Source: Bimastos eiseni (Eukaryota; Annelida; Clitellata; Crassiclitellata; Lumbricidae). From it: 64,000 bases of DNA. The stretch is taken from positions 9,143,147-9,207,146 of the forward strand of contig OY365807.1 in NCBI GenBank assembly GCA_959347315.1, written 5' to 3'. Below are positions 58,201-64,000 of the stretch, piece after piece (within the stretch, counting starts at the first letter, position 1; the number at the start of each line of letters is the position of its first letter). Position numbers and translations under genes: made by a program. The notes beneath the pieces were generated by a model. It searched no databases. It was not told the origin of the DNA and saw nothing but the letters and a program-made list of their open reading frames with translations.

Positions 58201-61200
58201 GTTTGTTATTGCAATAACCCGTAAAATCTGTAAGATAAATCTGTTGGATTTTTAAGTGTTGTCAAAGTTATGTGAAAGTATGAAATACTGAGGAAGAATG
58301 CTAGACAAACAGCATTGAAATTGTATCATGTTGAGTTTGAAAAGAGTATAGAACTAGCTCAACTGTAACATTTTAACCATATAAAAGGTTCTTATCTTGT
58401 AAGTAGAAGCTGGGCTAAGTTACCCACTGACTAGTGACTTTGTCCAGATTAATAATTATTATTAGCTGACTTGCAGCCAGCTATATTCACTAAGTTTTCA
58501 CAAAGTATTTGTGAAACCTTTTATAGTAAAAAATTGGGTCAGGTGAATAGTGACTACATGGTAATGTCTCTGTAACACTGATATGATAAAGTTGCGTTTA
58601 TAAAGCTGTTTGTTGTGAAGTTCTGATACTGTTCTAAATTGTAGCTAAATTTGAGATGCACTGCGCCTGTTATTCTGTAGCAAAGCATTCATCATTGCAA
58701 TAAAGTTTCTGGCTTCTAGCACTTGCTCAAAGATGACATGAACTTTCATAATGAGTATAGCTTTGATACAACTAACTCTACTCTTAATCATGTTTCGTTG
58801 AGAATGTCGATACGTGCCGCTCATTCCGTAGTTATTCCGTAATCAAGTCTGTGTACTGTTTTAGCTTTTTGAGAGAACATCTGTGAACATTTTAAGGCAA
58901 TATTTATTACTTTCTGAAGGCAACATCTTAATGCATGTCAACATATAACTTTGTTCACATTCTCTAAGTCTCCAACTCAGTGACTGACTGTTTGGAAATG
59001 CCATTTTCGTTTTGCTTCTCAAGCATCATGAACAACTACTTCCACACAGCCTGCTAGTGTATTTTGGATCCTAGCAGCAGCATCTGCCCCTAGTTGACGA
59101 TCAAATCAGAGTAGTTTATGTAAAAGGTGCTAAATGTAATGTAAATGTAATGAGTTGCTGTTCCTCTAGGAACTTGATCGTCTGGAGTCTCGTGGCTTTG
59201 GGCTTGGGTTTCATCGTCTTGAAGCTCATAGCACAGCTTTCGACCAAATCATCGGCGTTTCCAAGACTTTCAGTGGCCTTCTAGGAAAGATGAAGGTAGG
59301 TTGGAGTGTATCTATGACTTGTGTGTAACGTTGGTTCAATGTAACTGATCTTTAGTTGGTGCAGGAAGGCAGTATGTACATTTTTAGACACTTAAGTTCA
59401 TGCATACGACTATTGTACATTTATGTACTAAATCTGACCTTACACAGTGCCATACATAGTTGCCATTACTATATAAAAGAAGTTCTGCTAATCCCCACAA
59501 TCGCATGTATGTTGCAGACAATCTAGAGTGAAAATTCTTTTTCTATTGTTTAATTTAGAATACTGTACTGTAAAATGTATTGTACACCAGAGTGTGGATA
59601 AGCAGTTGGTTCCATAGAGAATATACTTACTTATACTTACTTACTGTAACATCGACTAGGTTAGGTACATTATAGTTTGCTCATTGTCTCAAACGGTTGT
59701 TTGTCGTCATCAGTCTGCTTAATGCATATGACAGATTCGAATTAAGACACATGCTGCTGAATTATTAATGATGAAATAATGTGTGATTTGCTCTGATTAA
59801 ATCTGTTCGGTTTGGACACTTCGTCAGGTGATGTGGTGATGTAAAAACTCAGCTGCCAGTCTTACTTTTGTCGCTCAGTATTGGAGAGCACCCACCAATT
59901 CGCCGAAATGAATTGTCCGTCTCTGTCTCTGGCGCCCCGAGTATGTTGCGGCCCACTCTGGTTGACAACCCTCTTCAGTTAGTCCTCAGCCACACCCAGA
60001 GGGCGCTCAGGTAGTGGCTTGGAGCATACGGTTCTTGACATTTAAGTATCTTGCGGTGTTGGACATCTTTACCACTCACTACCTGGATCTCCTTGCATTG
60101 ACCAAAATCTGGCACTGTTTCTCGCCGGATGTTACAGTTCGTCGCCCAGCCTTGCCAGGCTACTTCTTCATCGACCGCCTGCTTGCTTTCGAAAATAATA
60201 GAAAATATTGTGTTGGAGCACCTTATTTCAGCACTAACGACTTGCGAAGACCAACGAGATATCCCAGTGCATGCGATGCCTGTTCTAATTCAATTCCACG
60301 GTGTATCTCATACAGGATCATGTTCTTGGTGTTGTGGTGCTTATCCGGCTAGTCACTCTCCTACCTGCATGAGCTTAGCATGCCTCTTTCTTCTTGCACC
60401 ACAGGCAGCATGCTCTGTGCTTTTCTGTCCATGGTGACTTAGCTGTCCCAGTCGCCCACTCTGTAACAATGCTAAGCCGTTCTTTCCCTTTGGTTGGTCC
60501 TACAACCTGGATTGGCAACTCCCAAATGATGCTTGTTCTCAATTTTACCAACTGCTGAAGACTGCTTTTTTCGTTTGGTCTGTGTTCAGAACGCCTCTGA
60601 GTAGGGATGTTGAAGGGTGCTATATAGATTTTGATTAGTTGATTGATGTTGGTATATATTTTATTTCTACCTTAGTTCTGTATGACTTTTGTTTGATTTC
60701 AGAGAGCATACGATGACTACTTATCGCATTTACTTGACGGTAATGTGACAAAGCATAGAGTACTCCAAGACCAGCTGACGCAGTTGACTGATATGCACGC
60801 TGCCAATGCAGCAACCATCCAGAAAGAGGCTCAGACACTCGAAGAACTTGAGCAGCGAGCTTTAGACGCACTCGAAAAGAACAAGAGGTGTTTGACAATT
60901 ACTCTGCCTTACCTTGTCTTACCATACCTTAGTGTCTTCCTCACTTTGTATTACTTTATCATAGTATTTACCTTATCTCACCTGATCATAATATCTTTGT
61001 CCTATCATTAACATGATCTTAGTATTTATCAGACACTGCCTTATCATTTATCTTATATCACCTCACACCTGAACCTCATTATTACATGTATCATTTATAT
61101 CATTTAAGGCTCAATCCAAAGGGTCCATCAAGCCTTCCCCCATCAGGGTTTTTGGCTGTGTTACTCATTTATTCCCCAGATGTGGCTAAGGTTAGAATTT

Positions 61201-63606
61201 TAATTACAAGCCTTGCAAAGTAGAGCCTAAAATAATTTGCAAGCAAACTGTATAATTAATGAATAGGTGATAAAACTGGGAAACAACGAAGTATTACACG
61301 AAGAATACAATCTTTCTCCGCTTCCCCTACATATTGTTGCCATCTTGTGTGTAATGAGATTTCACAATTTAGTTACTCTTGAGCACAGTGGGTAGGGCAT
61401 GTGAGTGAGATGAGGTGACACTGAGTGCAACAGGGAATTTCCTCAGAAGCGGTAGGCCTACTTAGCGGAACCTGTGACAGATACTTTGTGTGGAAGACGT
61501 TAGTTAAATAATTTTGTGCAATGTCGGTTTACCAAACTTGTTTCTATTTTTTTACAATATTGCCACCCTCCAAACAGTTATAATTACCTTAATTGCTTGC
61601 TAAACCCAGGTTAAAAATGTATAATAAAACAGATTTCTTGAATCCGTCTGCTAATATATTATGGAAAGAGAAATATGGATGATTTTTAGATATCTGCTGA
61701 TGTGTTCATAATTGAAACCTTTAGTTAGTGAAGTCAACAAGGCTGTCAGTTCCTCATTATTGTTTTCCCATGAAGAAAGGCATCAATTAAATACAATTTA
61801 TACATAATAATTGTGTATTATATTTTATGCTGTAATTTATATATTTTATTATGTAAATGTGTTCATGGTTTGAAAGTTGAGTTGCTCCTATTTTCTGTTT
61901 AGGTTACGAGCTGAACTGAGAAGAGAAAGAGAATTGGCCAGTTTGCCACAGCCAGGTTTGCTAACCTTCATGTGGTTGGGTCTTCATTTGGCATGGTCCT
62001 CATGTGCTAGGGTCTTCACCTTGTTGATTAGAAATCTCTTACATGTCCTGAAGCATGATGGTGCAGTTTAGGATATGCTGCAAGTGTCCGTGAGGGCTTT
62101 TCTAGTGGAATTGTTCAATTTAGAGACAAGTGCATGTATGGCATGATCAATTCTTTAGATAAATAAACAGTAAATTAATTCAAAGATAAAATGTCAAATT
62201 TAACACTGTATATAGAAACTTCCGAGATACATAAAGGTATCAAGAAGAAGAGCAGTCCCTTCATTTTCTCAACCTTGGCAATATGAGGGTGAGTGGCAAG
62301 TCCTCTCCCTCGCCATCTGATTTTCCCTCTGTCAGTGGGATCACTATGGCCAAGTTTGCTGGGGGTGCACATGCAGCAGAAACCTCAGACTAAATTTCTG
62401 CCCTATTCGGCATTTAAATCCCAAACCTCTAGCATGTTAACCACTACACTATATGCTTATATAAAAATTCTTAAGAAGCATAAAAGTAAAGGTGTGTTTA
62501 TCTTGATATAGGCATCATGCAATGGAAACTGTTTTCTGGGAAAGACAGTTTAGACCTGAGTGAGATTTCAGAACTGATTGCCAGTGATTGGTCTCTAATG
62601 TTATTCAGATCTAAATTTTTAAGTTGTATAGGTAACACGCTTATTCATGTGTCTCTACATAAGTGCTGATCCGAGGTTGAAAGGGGATCATCTGGGTGAG
62701 ATGAAGATTAACTACTCGTCTGCTAAGTCATCCGTTTTTTGTTTCAGAGATTCCACGGCCAACTGTTGTACGATCAGACCAACTGGAACCTTCTGAGCAG
62801 ATTGAGCAGCTCAACGGGGCCATATGTAGTGTTCTAGATTCAACGAAACAACTGCGCAGCAAGATTCGCAAAGAATGTGTTCCAACAAACGTCTGCTCCT
62901 ATCTCAGGCACTGCATCAAGGAAAATGATGTATGGACCATTATTCCTTGTATTGCCATCGTTTTGGCTATTCACCATAATTGTTTCATTGTGCATTGTCA
63001 GCTCCTCGCAAAAGCACTTCTCTGTGGCCTAAGCGATGATGGAATCCAGTTATTAAAACTACACAAATGATGCTAATTCTTTTTTATGCATGTTTTCTTT
63101 ATGCTTATAAATGCAAGTTCTGTTACTGGTAACAGTCTGATCAGTTGCAAAACTGTACTTTATTGATGTTAAAATGATAATATAAAAATAAATTCACGTG
63201 TACATGAAATTATGTTAATTGTCTATTTACACACGCTTTCTGAATATTTACTCATATCCTGAAACTTTATGCCATTTCCTTGGCTTTACCGTGCAGTGTG
63301 CTGCCGAAATATCGAAACATCCTGGCTCTTACAAACTTGATAGAGTGCTGGTGAATCTCCCAGATGTGGTTGCTTTTGTGTCCCTGAATAATCTAGATTT
63401 ACATCACATTTATGAATGTTCTGTTACAGTTCATGCAGCAGGTCGTTGTACTGTTTACACTTGGTTTAGATCTTTGCATGTTATTTTCAGGTGGAAATTC
63501 AGCGTATGACATCACAGAAGGAGTATTATGAGCGCAGCATTTCAGAACTAACCACAGACTTACGTGAGGCAATCGAGACAGCAGACACTACAGAACGCGA
63601 TGCAAA
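57604..63606 (+). CDS. Coiled-coil protein resembling C6orf118 (partial, continues beyond the window)
   Basis: Six coding exons join in phase (57604-58200, 59170-59295, 60703-60887, 61903-61955, 62748-62929, 63491-63606), about 419 residues before the window ends. The N-terminus has RSLRELLDKLVAAQKEDIYAYSSGHLNESKL, which I recognise as close to vertebrate C6orf118, a poorly studied protein of the Tsnaxip1 N-terminal domain class found in ciliated-tissue gene sets. A Ser/Pro-rich linker follows, then from about residue 155 a long helical region (FWKMKDFEADVLQKKS, ELDRLESRGFGLGFHRLEAH, LLGKMKRAYDDYL, LEELEQRALDALEKNKRLRAEL). The identification rests on remembered family pattern, not a search. 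The ATG follows TTTTTGACAG and is the only candidate in frame. The last exon ends in phase 2. Confidence 0.75.
59170..59295 (+). CDS. C6orf118-like gene, coding exon 2
   Basis: 126 bases, phase 0 at both ends, acceptor GTTCCTCTAG, donor GTAGGT. It encodes ELDRLESRGFGLGFHRLEAH through LLGKMK, an amphipathic helix. It is below the length cut of the usual ORF callers. Confidence 0.8.
59880..60625 (+). mobile_element. Internally deleted CR1/L2-like LINE in intron
   Basis: The plus strand reads LDIFTTHYLDLLALTKIWH and SPDVTVRR--LPGYFF, the N-terminal part of an APE-type endonuclease of CR1/L2 LINEs. After about 60185, in another frame, comes LLSKIIENIVLEHLISAL, the start of the reverse transcriptase domain. 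The missing middle and shifted frame indicate an internal deletion. The right end is a GGTGCTATATAGATTTTGAT plus TTGATTGATG tail. Confidence 0.65.
60703..60887 (+). CDS. C6orf118-like gene, coding exon 3
   Basis: Acceptor TTTGATTTCAG, donor GTGTTT leaving phase 2. It encodes RAYDDYLSHLLDGNVTKH through LEELEQRALDALEKNK, heptad-rich. Confidence 0.8.
60898..61090. repeat. Degenerate TTACC/CCTTA-rich tract
   Basis: CCTTACC, TTACCATACC and TTATCTCACC units starting immediately after the exon 3 donor; same style as the tract at 21.4 kb. Confidence 0.5.
61903..61955 (+). CDS. C6orf118-like gene, coding exon 4 (short)
   Basis: 53 bases, acceptor TTTTCTGTTTAG; its first base completes the split Arg codon of exon 3, giving RLRAELRRERELASLPQP. 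It ends at donor GTTTGC in phase 1. The donor is weak but the phase fits the next exon. Confidence 0.72.
62270..62465 (-). repeat. tRNA-derived SINE-like element
   Basis: On the minus strand AGTGTAGTGGTTAACATGCT resembles a tRNA A-box head, and GGGATTTAAATGCC about 25 bases on resembles a B box. A GC-richer body follows. The boxes are imperfect, so this is tentative. Confidence 0.4.
62748..62929 (+). CDS. C6orf118-like gene, coding exon 5
   Basis: Acceptor TTTTTTGTTTCAG; with one carried base it begins EIPRPTVVRSDQLEPSEQIE and continues LDSTKQLRSKIRKECVP. Donor GTATGG, phase 0. Confidence 0.78.
63491..63606 (+). CDS. C6orf118-like gene, coding exon 6
   Basis: Acceptor TTATTTTCAG, donor GTATGT leaving phase 2. 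It encodes VEIQRMTSQKEYYERSISEL and TTDLREAIETADTTERDA, strongly helical. At least one more exon must lie beyond 64000. Confidence 0.78.
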
Positions 63607-63924
63607 GTATGTCTATTCACGTAAAAAATGAATTCTTCAGTGTTTTAACTCTGCTAAAAATGGAGTATACTACTGTCAGTGCTAAGGTCCAAAGGAGAGG
63701 GAGAGGAGTGGTCAACTGTGACAAATCATTCTTCCTAAGGAAAGTAAATTGATAGCACATCATACCCATAACTTTGCTGTGGAATTTGCTAAATGGAAAG
63801 TGCTTACGTAATTTTTCTGCCGTTGCTACAAGCAACAGAGTCGGACTGGGATCATTTTAGGGCCATGCCATTTAAATTATGCAATGTATCTCAAGCTTTT
63901 GGGATTGTATATTTAGATATTTAG

Positions 63925-64000
63925 AACTAACTGGGTACCTGGTGTTGCACGGGTTGAGACAGGTTTTTGGCCCTGGAGAGCAGGAAGAGGGCAGATGCGG
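63925..64000 (+). repeat. Dispersed repeat, GTTGCACGGGTTGAGACAGG family, third copy
   Basis: CTGGGTACCTGGTGTTGCAC and GGGTTGAGACAGGTTTTTGG match the two copies at 31.4-31.9 kb; it is cut by the window edge. Confidence 0.7.

Noticed and set aside
1..64000. CRISPR arrays, operons, phage or bacterial sequence
   Set aside because: No regularly spaced identical repeats with unique spacers and no closely packed intronless genes; splice structure shows an animal genome throughout.

Overview
This is an AT-rich, intron-rich animal genomic window with no operons, ribosome binding sites, CRISPR or prokaryotic signals. The gene content (lebercilin, SH3BGRL, BTB-zinc finger, a C6orf118-like coiled-coil protein, an HMG-box protein, a THAP protein) and the transposon mix (P-type, hAT, mariner, CR1/RTE LINEs, tRNA-derived SINEs) point to a metazoan, most likely a marine invertebrate and possibly a deuterostome. 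The lineage is an inference; no marker in the window settles it. No virus or toxin gene was recognised.

Layout. 1-8.9 kb: no convincing gene; dispersed repeats, microsatellites and SINE-like pieces. 8.9-13.06 kb (minus): a five-exon HMG-box gene with compatible splice phases, a Gln/Ser-rich N-terminus, a SMARCE1-like HMG box and a C-terminal coiled coil. 13.1-19.1 kb: a probable promoter, two small hAT-type elements with 8-bp target duplications, LINE 3' ends and a diverged repeat pair. 19.2-29.8 kb (minus): a complete lebercilin (LCA5) gene, five coding exons giving 691 residues, plus a 5' UTR and probable upstream leader exon near a perfect CRE palindrome. 33.5-35.0 kb (plus): SH3BGRL-family gene (two exons found, first exon not found), with a mariner-derived element in its intron. 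39.3-45.25 kb (minus): a BTB exon, an intact 11-finger C2H2 exon and, behind it, a frameshifted tandem copy of that exon. 46.4-49.1 kb: a duplicated block and two hAT-like elements. 49.16-49.61 kb (minus): a THAP-domain exon. 49.74-52.88 kb: a 3.1-kb P-type transposon with terminal inverted repeats and a 7-bp target duplication, keeping only the C-terminal half of its transposase. 53-57.5 kb: tandem repeats and LINE remnants. 57.6-63.6 kb (plus): six exons of a coiled-coil gene resembling C6orf118, running off the right edge, with a deleted CR1/L2-like LINE in one intron.

The genes do not form a pathway. Lebercilin, and probably the C6orf118-like protein, belong to ciliary gene sets; the HMG, BTB-zinc-finger and THAP proteins are nuclear DNA-binding types. 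The strongest unusual signals are the P-type element inserted just upstream of a THAP exon, the tandem zinc-finger exon in which each copy has lost features the other keeps, and the atypical domain layout of the HMG-box protein. I did not find evidence for a wholly new biological system.
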